DNA of 64,000 nt, from assembly GCA_010356995.1 (NCBI GenBank), contig ML996701.1:237678-301677 (forward strand). Reading direction: 5' to 3'. The notes under the pieces were generated by a model. That model ran no database searches. It was not told the DNA's origin and saw only the letters and a program-made list of their open reading frames with translations. The stretch is from Trichodelitschia bisporula (Eukaryota; Ascomycota; Dothideomycetes; Phaeotrichales; Phaeotrichaceae). The translations under genes and the position numbers were made by a program. How positions within the stretch are numbered: the stretch's first letter is position 1; every line of letters starts with the position of its first letter. Positions 54,997 through 64,000 of the stretch are shown piece after piece.

Positions 54997-57685
54997 CTAA
55001 TCATCAGCAGTCAAATCACCATACTCCCACATCCCCCTCCTCTCCTCCTTCGCCTCCTCCTCCCTCTTCTTCAACGCGCCCAGAATCTCCGCCCCCCGCT
55101 CCCACGTCTTCAACTTCCGCGGCACCATCGCCAACCCCTCCGCCACAAGCTCCCCATTCAAACTATCCTCCACCTTCTGACTCTTATCCGGATCAAACAG
55201 CGTAACTGCAAGCGTCCCATCCTTCTCCACAAAGTCCACGCTCGCAACCAGCAGCCTATCGCAAAACACCTCGCGCACAAACCCGATCGCGTCGGCGAGG
55301 TAATTCGGCGCACCGGGGAGCTGGACGAACGCGAGCGTGGCATCGACGGCCTGGGGACGCAGCTTCGCGGTGCCGAACTTCTCGCCGTCGAGCGGGCGGA
55401 GCTCGGACCAGGGGACCGTCTCGCCGTTGCCGTAGTCAACGTACAAGACCTCGGCCTTCTTGGCTTCGCGGTCGTTGCGGCGCACACGCGCGCGGTACCA
55501 GTTGCCGTCCGAGAACTTGGCAGACACAAAGTCGCCGACCTTCGGTGCGCCGGGGAGCGCCTTGTCATTCGCTTTGTTGAGGTGGAAGTTGCGGAACGAA
55601 GTCATGAGCTCTGTCAGCGCCGCTGTGCCTTGTCCCACCTGCTGCACCTTCAGGTGGCCCGACTCGTCGACATGCGTAATGACCACATCGCGGTAGTCCT
55701 TCTCGCGCGGCGCAGCAGGTTCAGCCGTCGCGTTACCGTTTGCCGCGGGCTCCTCCTCGGCAACCTCGTCCTGCGACGGGTCCCAGTTGTGCCACATCCC
55801 CTTGCGCTGTTCCTTCGCCTTCTTCTCAGCCGCGTAAAGCTCAGCCGAATGGCCCGACTTCTCCGCGGAGTAGGCATGCACAGACGCAAGACCCTCCTCA
55901 AGCAGCAGTTTGGCGAAGTTTTCGCGATTTACGTACAACGTGCCGATGAACCCGCCCACCTTGTCAACATCATCGACGTCGATTTCCACATCGCGCTGCA
56001 GACAGCGCCGGTTGGCAAAGTCATGCGCCTCCTGACCGAACGGTTCGCTCTGCTCGTTAGGATTGCGGGCCGAGCGCGGCGCGCGAATACCACCGAGGAC
56101 CAGCGTCAGCTTCGAGTTCTCACGCGGGACGAGGATGGTGAAGCGCGAGCCAGACTTGACAAAGTCAACCACAGCAGGCACGCGACGCTGCCGAGACAGC
56201 ATCGTCAAGTGGCGCTTGGCCTTCTCCTGGTTCTCAGAGTAGTCGACGTAGGAACGCGCTTGCGGGGGCTTATCGGCCCAGAGACCCTTCTTTTGCTCTT
56301 GAGCCTGCTGCTCGGCGAGGAGGAGATCGTCGTAGATGGGGCTACGGTCGGCATCGTCGGCGCGGTGGCGGATCACCGATGCGAGCCCGTTCTCAACCAG
56401 CATCAAGCCCACATTCTTGCCGCCAAACGTGACGGTGGCCATCTCGCGCTCCTCGTATCCCTCCGTCGCCGCACGCTTCCCATCAATGTGCACCTTGACA
56501 TGCTTGCCAATGAGCTTCTTGCGTAGAAATTCCTTCGCCTCTGCTTGCCACGGCGCTTGCTTGGGGTCGGACGGCTTGGGCTGGCGCACGCTGCTAAGGT
56601 TAATACGCTTCTCAGCGCCAGCCTTGTTGCGTAGGAAAAGGGTGTCGGCGCTCATGATGCGGCTAACAACGGCCTCGAGCTCGCCACCGGCTGCCGCCTT
56701 GGCCTGCAAACCCTGGAACAGACCCCGACGAGCATCGCGCGCCTCCTTCTCTGCCTGCCGCAACGCACCCATCTCCGCGCCCAGCATGGTGGAGTGAAAA
56801 TCGGTGCAGCGCGCCAGGCCCGCCTTGAGGAGATGTGGCGCCACGGTGCCCTGCACAGGGTGCTTGACCGTGGCGATGACCTGGCCTTGCGGGCTAGCAC
56901 CGAGGACTTCGATGACGACGTTGCGCTGCAGCAGACGCGACTCGATGAACTGCTGAGCTTCATCGCCAAAGGGTTCGGCAGGCTGCTCCTTGCCATCGGA
57001 GGTGTTGACACGCTTGGTAGAAGGGGCGCGAATTCCGGCAATGAGAACCAAGGTCTGGACGTGAGATGTGGACGTGATAATAAGGCGAGCAATCATCCGG
57101 TCCCCGCTGAGCACCTTCTCGACAACGCCTTCAAGCTGCTTGCCCTTGTTTTGTTCGACAAAGGCCTTTGCATCAGGGAGGTCGTAGGCACAATCCACAC
57201 GGCCGCCATCATCGGCCCACACGCCCTTGGACCCGATGCGGGCGTGAGACTCGGCGACCTGCAGCTTTTCGACAATCAAGCTCGACTCGTCCTTGTCATC
57301 CTTCTTATTCGCATCGTCGCGCACGCGGACCCATCCCTCGGCGGCGGCAGCTTCAGGCAGCATCGGGCCACCAGCCGCCATAAGGATGATTCCGTAGTCA
57401 CGCTTCGACGTCGGGATGGTGTACAGCACGCGGAACTGGACGACGCGGCCGACGAGCAGGCGGCGGAGGAAGTCTCGAGAGGCAAAGGCGAAGGGCTATG
57501 ATTGTCAGCGAGTTTCCCGTGCATGTGCATGATGTATCTACCTCGTCGCCTTCCCGACGCAGGCGAGGCGCGGAGACAAAGGCTAGGCTAAGGGTACGCT
57601 CCGATTTGGGGTTGTTCATGGCGCTGAGCACAACGGTGTCTCCGGAGAGCACGGCCTTGACGCGTGCTTGCATGAGGTTTGCCAT
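54997..57685 (-). CDS. snd1: Tudor-SN (SND1/p100-like) nuclease-domain protein
   Basis: Two exons (57685-57542, 57495-54997), 46-nt intron, 880 aa. It consists of repeated staphylococcal-nuclease-like OB folds: each starts near a V-x-x-V-x-S-G-D-type strand (ARVKAVLSGDTVVLSAMN, EGVVEKVLSGDRMIARLI) and ends near RRGLFQGL, QKKGLWAD or QRKGMWHN. A Tudor domain lies near residues 690-760 with FSDGNWYRARVRR and VLYVDYGNGETVPWSEL, followed by a final half nuclease domain. This is the full Tudor-SN architecture, absent from Saccharomyces but kept in filamentous fungi. It acts in stress-granule and RNA metabolism and can bind methylated arginine. No signal peptide. Confidence 0.95.
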
Positions 57686-59078
57686 AATTGCAGTTGTTAT
57701 TGCGAGTTCGGAGGCCTGTGTAGGAGGTCAGTGGGTTAGGTTTCTGGTGGGATATGATGTCAAGCTTGCGGAGAGCTCTCGAGCTGGAGCTACAGCTTGC
57801 TGGGGAAGAAGCTCACCTCAAATGTAGTAAAGTAGAGTGACCACGGGACAATGCACGGTTTGACACCGTAGAGATATCAAAACAATGTAGAGTGAAGCTG
57901 TCGGAAACCTTTTGGAGTGAGGATTGGAAACTGTGGGGAATGAAAGCGGGGGGGGGGGGAGGAGGGGATGTTGATAAATGGCGTCGGTCTTGTGAGATGT
58001 GGACAGTTCAACTTTAGCGACGTCGTCCTCGCACTAAATTTGTGTGGACAAGTGTTTGCTACCAATTCGGGTCCCTGACTTGTGCGGGAGTGCGGGGTGA
58101 GGACCCAAGCCACTTTAACGCCTCCCCGGGATCGGTCTCTAGCCTTCTCTCTCTTAATATAGAACTGGTTGAGAAGCTCTAGCGAAGAACCATCTATCAC
58201 TTCTTCATTTCGTCATATTCTTCACCTACAGGCAGCTATCCGTCGAATCACGTATCACGTGTGACAATGTTCAGATCAAGAGAGAGAGAGACCGAGAGTT
58301 GTATGCAATAAAAGAGCCGCCTCTGAAAGCTTCATTTCTACCATCCATCCCGCTACAATGCCGTATCCATACACTCAACGCTACATTACATACGCCACAG
58401 ATTCGCCCGACCTTGCTACATATCCCCGTTGATGGCCAACCCGAGTGTACACTCCCCATCCACCTCCTGGCGCCGTCCACAAACCAAAGCCTAGCAGCTT
58501 ACAGAGAAGAGACGCTTAAGCGCAATTCACTCAAACAGACAGAAGCTTTTACGCTCGAACAACGACTTGGGCAATGAATGGGGGTATATACTCCAAAACA
58601 GAACAAGATCCCGGATACACTCACACACACACTCAAACACTTGGTGAAAGATGCCTGCTTTTCCATAGCCACATCTGGTCGGCGGGCCATACCCCGTCGC
58701 CAGTTACAGTAATCCAGTTCCCAAGATACATTTTCCGAAAAAAGGCTCCAAGCAGAAGAAGGGGGTATATGGGGTATTGTGCAAGGAGGGGGATAGGGGT
58801 ATAGAACTTTTTGTTTTGTTCTTCTGCGTCGCTTTTGCGCGGCCCGAATCGACGTGATGGAGGAAGACGAACAGAAAACCAAACAGATCAGGATCCAAAA
58901 GTAGCAAAAAACCACGAACCAAAAGAAGTGGAAAACGCATAACCAAGCCGCAATGACAAAATGCAGAGAAAATGCCACTCGAAATCCCAAATGCCGAACA
59001 GGAAAACCAGACGCTAAAATTCCACCAACATGACGATCATCAGCCATCACCATCATCCCTCATCACCACTTCTCATCC
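57686..59078. other. Intergenic with long 3' UTR-like region, no supported gene
   Basis: About 1.4 kb. The left part is the Tudor-SN promoter; an E-box CACGTG is at 58256-58261. A minus-strand frame at 58499-59056 is hydrophobic but AT-rich and UTR-like, just downstream of the next gene's stop. An AG-dinucleotide run sits near 58280. No tRNA recognised. Confidence 0.45.
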
Positions 59079-62000
59079 TCATGCTCCAAACGAGAAGCCT
59101 CCAGGCATCTGCCCGCTCCCATAACCAGGGGGATACGGCGTCCCAGCCTGCGGAACGCTATAGCCCTGGCGGGCGTACCCTGGCCGCACTGGCTGTTGTT
59201 GCTGCTGATGGTGCTGCTGCATGTACGCATCTTGCGCCATCTGAGACTGGGCATAGTGATGCGCCATCTGCTGCGCGGCGGTCGGGGCCATCGGCGGCGG
59301 CGCCATACTGGCGTTCATGGGCGGCGGAGTCGGGACATGGGGCGCGTACTTGGGGGCATCGCGATCGTCGCGCCGGTACTCCCGCTCACGCTCGCGGTGC
59401 TCCATCTCCCTTTCACGCTGCTCGCGCTCACGCTCACGCTCCTCCCTGCGCTCACGAGTCGGGACCGGGGGCGGCCCCATAGAGGAGCTGCTGGCGGCGC
59501 TGACGCCAGCCGAAGACGTCGGGGCACGCGGCTTGGAGCGGGCATAGTCGCTTGTGTAACCAGACTTGGCCTGCCTAGCAGCAGGGCGGCGGTCATCGTC
59601 GTACTCGCCGCGCTTGCGTGCGGCGACGCGGGGCGCCTCGCGAACAGTCGACGCCCTCTTGCGCTCCCTCGTCCGATCAATGGAGCGGCTGGCCTCGGAT
59701 TCGGTCTCAGTGTCGGCAACGGAAGACGGGGTGCGGACGGCACGGCGTGGGTACGAGGACTCGCGCTCACGCTCGCGACGGTCCTTTTCGCGTTCAAGCC
59801 GCTCGCGGTCGGCCCGTTCGGCTCGCTCCCGCTCACGTTCCCGCTCAGCACGCCCGGCACGCTCGATCTTCTCGCGCTCACGGGCACGCTCCCGCTCGGC
59901 ACGCTCATCCTCGACGGCCCTTTCGGCGGCCCGGCGACGGCGCTCACGTTCGCGGTTGCGATCGGGGCTGCGGCTGCGGGAACGCTCGGGGGCACGACGG
60001 GTCTGAGTGTAAGTCCGTTGGCGGGGCGGCTGGACGATGACCTCGTCTTCGGAGGAGGAAGTGTCCGACTCATCGTCATCGTACTCGTCGCGGCGAACAG
60101 GGCGCCGGGTGTCCCGCTTACGGTCGGCTGGGCTGCGGTCGCGTGGGTCGCGGCGATAGTCTCTGGCGCGCTCCCTCTCTTTCTCTCGCTCCCGCTCCTG
60201 CCGTTCCCGTTCCCGATCCCGTTCACGCTGCTCCTGCTCAATCTCTTCCCTCACGCGCTCCCTCTCGCGTTGCTCCCGCTCAATCTCTTCCCTCACGCGC
60301 TCCTCCCGCTCAATCTCTTGCCTCACGCGCTCCCTTTCCCGCTCTCTCTCTTTCTCGCGCTCCTTTTCGCGCTCCTTCTCCTTCTCCCTTTCACGTTCCT
60401 TCTCCTTCTCAATCTCCTTCTCCCGCTCCTCCTCACGCTCCCGCTCAAGTCTTTCCCTGATCACATTCCCCATGCGCGAAGCAGCCGTTCCACCAGCGAT
60501 AGACTGACCACCGTACAAGCTCTGAGTCGTGACACTACCGCGCCGGCCACCAACGACCAACTCGGCCGTACCATCGCCATTAGGCTTCAGCTCAACTCTC
60601 CTGCCCTGGAACTCCATCTCAAAGCCGTTCGTCGTATCAATGCGCATCTTGAGCTCCTCTACAGCCGGCTCGCCACCCATGCTCATGGTTCCAGGCCCAG
60701 TATGCACCAGAGCGCCAGCCCCAGGATTGCTACCCGAGCTGTCTGACGGCACGCCCATCTGCCGACGCAGAGCAGACTGCGTCAGCGGGACGGGCGCTTG
60801 CGGCGGCGGAACTTGGACCATGTGGGTGCTATTCTGGCGGCTATGCATTGGCGGCGGAGCCGACGGTGCCGGGGGCGGGACGTTGCCGCGCTTCAGATCC
60901 TCCTCCATACGGCGCTGATACGCCATGGCCTCGAGCACAGGGTCGACACCAGGAGCCGAGGTGGCGGACTGAGACGGTGACACCGACGTCGATGGCGAGG
61001 CGGACGCCTCGGACGCTGAATCTTCGTCCTGGAGGCCGATGTGGCTCATGCTGTTGCCAACGCTACGCAGCGCCTCGTTGTAAGAGTGGTTAAAGGCCTT
61101 GTTGAAGGACTGGCTCCCCCGACGGGGGTTGAGTGGGCGGGCGGTCTGGGGGTGTAGCTGGGGGTGTGCTTGTGGGAAATGAGGCTGATGCTGGGGTAGA
61201 TGCTGAGGAAGGTGTTGAGGAAGATGTTGAGGATGCAAAGGTGCATGGTGAACTGCAGCATGAGGTGCCTGGGGCACGTGTGGGACTGGTGGGACGTGCG
61301 ACAGGTGGGGTGGGAGGACAACGGGAGGCTGCGGGTCGAGGTGGATGGAGTTGGAGAGCGGAGCAAAGGGATTGTCGTCCATATCCGGCCCGTGCATGGG
61401 GCTGCGCATCGGCGGCAGCTCATGGTACTCCTCGTGCTCCTCCTCCTCTTCCTCACTGGTCTCGTCCTCCTCGTCATCGTCGTCGTACGTGAACCTATGA
61501 CGCATGCTCTCCATCGGCCTGTCCGTGCCCATGTGCGACATCCGCCTGCGTGACCGCGACCGGGAAGCCGGCCCGACGGTGATGTTGGGATCATCGAAGG
61601 CGCGGCTCGAGCGGGGTCCCGTCGACGTCGGCTGGGTGTAAGAGCTGGCCTTGGTGCGAGCACCGCTGGAAGCCTGCGATGGGCGTCGTGTCGAAGACGA
61701 GCCGGACGTCGACGGTGCCGGATTACGGGCTGACGGACGGTAGGGTTGAAGCTGGCGAGTTGGGTCGGTCGACGTAGGAGTTGGCGGGCCGTAGGCACTC
61801 TTAACGTCTGCCGTCTGGCGCATACTCAGTTTGGGACGAGAGGAAAGGGTGGGAGTGTCGACAGCGGTGGTGGTGCTGCTACGGTGAGGCATGCCGCGCT
61901 GCTGACGGAAGGCGTTCGCCTCACGCTTAACCGGGTTGGCCTCGCGCTTGATCTTTTCGCCCATCCCTTTCTTGCTGGTGTTGGTGAGGTTGCGGATGGC

Positions 62001-63824
62001 TTCAAGGTCGACCTGCGGAGGCCCGCGGGCAGGCGGTAGGTCTTGTTCGTCGTCGGACTCATCGCTCTCGGGCTCCGGTGAGACGACACGCTTGCGTCGA
62101 CGACGTGGCTGCGGCTCCTCCTCTTCGCTTGTCTCACTCTCTTCGAATTCAGGCTCGAACTCGCGATCCTCGCTGCTTGGCTCCTCCTCCTCCTCTTCGT
62201 CGTCCCAGTAGATGCCGTTGGTCGTCACCCGCCTCGCGCTGAGGCCCTGTGAGTGGTTGCGGTCGTACTGGACAAGAGCGTTGGGTCCGTGGACCGACTG
62301 CGGCCGCATGTGTCGTCGCGCAGACATGGTGGAGTCGGCGGTAGCACGCGTGGACAGCGGCGGGCGTTCAGGATGATCGTAAGGGCCGGGAACGGGATAA
62401 TCGCGCTGGGGCGGGGCGGGCGGGTGCTGGTAATAAGGATGGCCAGGTGGGAAGGAGACCATCTGGCGAGCGGAGGTAGGCGGGGGGCCCATGGGCGGGC
62501 CCGGCATGGGTGGTGGCATGCGTCCGTACATGCTGCTTGGGCGTTCGCGGGTGCGCGACCTTGTGGAGGTAGACGTGGAACGCGGGCGCGGACGGACCTG
62601 TGACTGGTCGGCAGCGGATGGGTTCGCCAACGTAGCCGTCAAGGCGGGTCGGGAAGCTGCGTCGGTGGCGGTTGAATCTGGCACACGCAGGCGAGGAGGG
62701 GGTGACTTGCGCTGCTTGCGGGTGGTGGAGGAGGCAGGTGTGGTGGATGGTTTGGATGAGGGTGCGCGCGGTCGGGAAGCAGAGGAGGCGGTTGGCCGGG
62801 TAGCAGGTGTCGACGACTGGCGCCCACGCGTGCACTGGTCGCAGTCGGGATCTTCGCAGACCTTGGCCTTTTTCTTCTTCGGCTTCTTTTGGCCGTCGGC
62901 GGGCGTGGTGGAGGGGCGGGCACGGCTGGTGCTGGTGGACGCGGCCGTTTTGTTGCTCACACTCGTCTTTCCGCTGGCCACGCTGGTGGCAGCCGAGCTG
63001 CCGGCCGACTTCCCTTTGGCTTTGCGTGGCGCTTCGCTGGCACCGCTGTGGCTGGTCGACAGGCTTGCCGCAGTCGAGGTGCTGGCAGCGACACTGCCGA
63101 CAGTGCTGGCGACGGTGCTCGCGACCGAGCTCACGTTGCTGCTGTTGCTGCCAGAGGTGGTGCTCGGAGCGGTGGTAGTGGTGGTGGTGGTGGTGGTGGT
63201 AGTCTGGGCACGACGACGCTTACTCTCTTCACGTTGTTGATTGAGAGGAGTCGAGGTAGAAGAAGTGGAATTAGTGACTGTAGGAGTGTCGGAGGAAGAG
63301 TTTGCGTTGTGTGAGTAAGAGCGGGAGTGCGAATGCGGGTGTGCGTTGTTGTTGGTGGGGGGAGAAATGCTGATGCTGGGTCCGGCACTGGAACTGGGAG
63401 GGTTGGTGGTCCCTCCAGCCGCCGCCACGTTGTCGCTCGCTGCAGCCGACGGCGCTTTTCCTCCGGCACCCGATGCCTTGGCCGACACTGGGCCAGCGTA
63501 AGAAGAAGAGGATCCCGGGCTGCTGCTCTGCGTAGAGTCCGAGGATTGACGATTTTGATGCGCACGACTTGAATATCCCGAATCGCTTGGAGAATCCGGT
63601 GCGTCTTCAACCGTGACTTTTCGCGAAAAAGCCGACTGTTGTGAGTGCGATGATCGGAGACTGTGGTTGCTACCCGCAGGATTGACGGCTCCCGCGGAAC
63701 CTCGCACACCGGAAACGCGACGCACACCGGCGTTTGCCTTCTTGCGCGTATCCGCAAGCTCTTCGTCCCCTTCCGAATTGTAGTCGGCGCAGGAAGCGAC
63801 TATCGACTCGGTGTCTCTGGCCAT
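59079..63824 (-). CDS. Very large disordered protein with Arg/Glu coiled-coil region
   Basis: Single exon, 1581 aa from the ATG at 63824 (MARDTESIVASCADYNSEGD). The upstream in-frame stretch has no ATG. The first 300 residues are Ser/Thr-rich and include a pure Thr run. A short Cys cluster, CEDPDCDQCTRGRQ (about residues 323-335), could bind a metal. Acidic patches alternate with basic KREA/KRK patches in the middle. Residues about 1053-1093 form the only segment with folded-domain character, with DTTNGFEMEFQGRRVELK and DGTAELVVGGRR. From about 1115 to 1400 it is a nearly continuous Arg/Glu coiled-coil or single-alpha-helix stretch. The tail is Met/Gln/Pro-rich (QQHHQQQQQ). Basic RS/RE repeats suggest a nuclear or splicing-related scaffold, but that is inference. 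Family unknown to me. Confidence 0.8.
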   Translation of the reverse strand: MARDTESIVASCADYNSEGDEELADTRKKANAGVRRVSGVRGSAGAVNPAGSNHSLRSSHSQQSAFSRKVTVEDAPDSPSDSGYSSRAHQNRQSSDSTQSSSPGSSSSYAGPVSAKASGAGGKAPSAAASDNVAAAGGTTNPPSSSAGPSISISPPTNNNAHPHSHSRSYSHNANSSSDTPTVTNSTSSTSTPLNQQREESKRRRAQTTTTTTTTTTTAPSTTSGSNSSNVSSVASTVASTVGSVAASTSTAASLSTSHSGASEAPRKAKGKSAGSSAATSVASGKTSVSNKTAASTSTSRARPSTTPADGQKKPKKKKAKVCEDPDCDQCTRGRQSSTPATRPTASSASRPRAPSSKPSTTPASSTTRKQRKSPPPRLRVPDSTATDAASRPALTATLANPSAADQSQVRPRPRSTSTSTRSRTRERPSSMYGRMPPPMPGPPMGPPPTSARQMVSFPPGHPYYQHPPAPPQRDYPVPGPYDHPERPPLSTRATADSTMSARRHMRPQSVHGPNALVQYDRNHSQGLSARRVTTNGIYWDDEEEEEEPSSEDREFEPEFEESETSEEEEPQPRRRRKRVVSPEPESDESDDEQDLPPARGPPQVDLEAIRNLTNTSKKGMGEKIKREANPVKREANAFRQQRGMPHRSSTTTAVDTPTLSSRPKLSMRQTADVKSAYGPPTPTSTDPTRQLQPYRPSARNPAPSTSGSSSTRRPSQASSGARTKASSYTQPTSTGPRSSRAFDDPNITVGPASRSRSRRRMSHMGTDRPMESMRHRFTYDDDDEEDETSEEEEEEHEEYHELPPMRSPMHGPDMDDNPFAPLSNSIHLDPQPPVVLPPHLSHVPPVPHVPQAPHAAVHHAPLHPQHLPQHLPQHLPQHQPHFPQAHPQLHPQTARPLNPRRGSQSFNKAFNHSYNEALRSVGNSMSHIGLQDEDSASEASASPSTSVSPSQSATSAPGVDPVLEAMAYQRRMEEDLKRGNVPPPAPSAPPPMHSRQNSTHMVQVPPPQAPVPLTQSALRRQMGVPSDSSGSNPGAGALVHTGPGTMSMGGEPAVEELKMRIDTTNGFEMEFQGRRVELKPNGDGTAELVVGGRRGSVTTQSLYGGQSIAGGTAASRMGNVIRERLEREREEEREKEIEKEKEREREKEKEREKEREKERERERERVRQEIEREERVREEIEREQRERERVREEIEQEQRERDRERERQEREREKERERARDYRRDPRDRSPADRKRDTRRPVRRDEYDDDESDTSSSEDEVIVQPPRQRTYTQTRRAPERSRSRSPDRNRERERRRRAAERAVEDERAERERAREREKIERAGRAERERERERAERADRERLEREKDRRERERESSYPRRAVRTPSSVADTETESEASRSIDRTRERKRASTVREAPRVAARKRGEYDDDRRPAARQAKSGYTSDYARSKPRAPTSSAGVSAASSSSMGPPPVPTRERREEREREREQREREMEHREREREYRRDDRDAPKYAPHVPTPPPMNASMAPPPMAPTAAQQMAHHYAQSQMAQDAYMQQHHQQQQQPVRPGYARQGYSVPQAGTPYPPGYGSGQMPGGFSFGA

Positions 63825-64000
63825 GTAGAAGGTTTGCTTTTTCCGGACCTGCTTATAAGAGAAGAGGTACTGTGTTTTTTTTGTCAACCAGCAAGGCTAG
63901 CTGGTGGGCCGAGGGCCAAGGGCCAGAAGCCCGAATGCGTGGGTGGAGCGCAATTTGGGCGGACTGGATAATGGATTAGAGAGAAAGAAGTGTTTCCCGG
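63825..64000. other. Right-edge leader/promoter of the disordered-protein gene
   Basis: The 176 bp upstream of the start at 63824. No other gene is visible before the window ends. Confidence 0.4.

Noticed and set aside
58499-59056. Minus-strand frame of 185 codons with hydrophobic segment
   Set aside because: It lies in the AT-rich region just past the stop of the large disordered gene and looks like 3' UTR; no conserved motif.
59196-60746. Long plus-strand open frame antisense to the disordered-protein gene
   Set aside because: It arises from the complement of Arg/Glu/Ser codons in a repetitive coding region; its Leu/Pro/Arg content is not natural and it has no start context or splice support.

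Overview
This window is nuclear DNA from a filamentous ascomycete (Pezizomycotina; the gene mix would fit a dothideomycete, which is inference). The evidence is a HEX1 Woronin-body gene, introns of 46-58 nt with GT-AG ends and CTAAC/CTGAC-like branch sites, no operons, and orthologues of fungal housekeeping genes. I see no CRISPR array, convincing tRNA, rRNA, transposase or prokaryotic element. Exon borders were set by hand from splice signals and reading-frame continuity. Every multi-exon model gives a total length divisible by three, except the gene at 44673-46151, which carries an apparent one-base loss.

Layout. 1-1 kb: nothing clear. 1.0-5.6 kb (-): a 1473-aa protein with many Y-G-T repeats, an N-terminal signal/anchor and a C-terminal KDEL. 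6.5-11.3 kb (+): Doa10-type ERAD ubiquitin ligase. 11.7-13.6 kb (+): Dbp9-type ribosome-biogenesis helicase. 13.9-15.3 kb (-): Rtt103-type CTD-binding factor, divergent from clathrin light chain (15.7-16.5 kb, +). 17.3-19.0 kb (+): tandem EthD-like domains fused to an alpha/beta hydrolase. 19-21.9 kb: gene-poor. 21.9-23.8 kb (+): HEX1. 24.5-25.6 kb (+): 2-oxoglutarate/Fe(II) oxygenase. 28.1-30.2 kb (+): DUF8035-like charged protein. 31.0 kb: a long imperfect hairpin. 31.4-33.2 kb (-): GMC oxidoreductase. 33.9-34.3 kb (-): unknown 119-aa protein. 34.6-36.7 kb (-): DUF2985-like membrane protein. 37.1-38.9 kb (-): secreted phospholipase B. 40.6-41.2 kb (+): unknown basic protein. 41.5-43.0 kb (-): Sqt1-like WD40 protein. 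43.5-44.5 kb (+): secreted RNase T2. 44.7-46.2 kb (-): single-pass Cys-rich membrane protein with a frameshift. 47.8-48.7 kb (+): two possible small Cys-containing proteins. 49.1-50.2 kb (-) and 54.0-54.8 kb (+): two short-chain dehydrogenases. 51.2-52.6 kb (-): secreted Gly/Ala-rich repeat protein. 55.0-57.7 kb (-): Tudor-SN. 59.1-63.8 kb (-): a 1581-aa mostly disordered protein.

The genes do not form one pathway. Loose themes are ER quality control (Doa10 beside the KDEL repeat protein), ribosome and RNA biology (Dbp9, Sqt1, Rtt103, Tudor-SN), and secreted or surface proteins (phospholipase B, RNase T2, Cys-rich membrane protein, Gly/Ala-rich protein).

The most interesting signal is in HEX1. 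A coding-like N-terminal extension of about 270 codons, split by a 403-nt intron, lies upstream of the conventional start. The + strand has no ATG in any frame for about 1.7 kb until that start. A CTG in strong context could initiate a 502-residue form, with ribosomes that read past it starting at the first ATG to make the 231-residue form.
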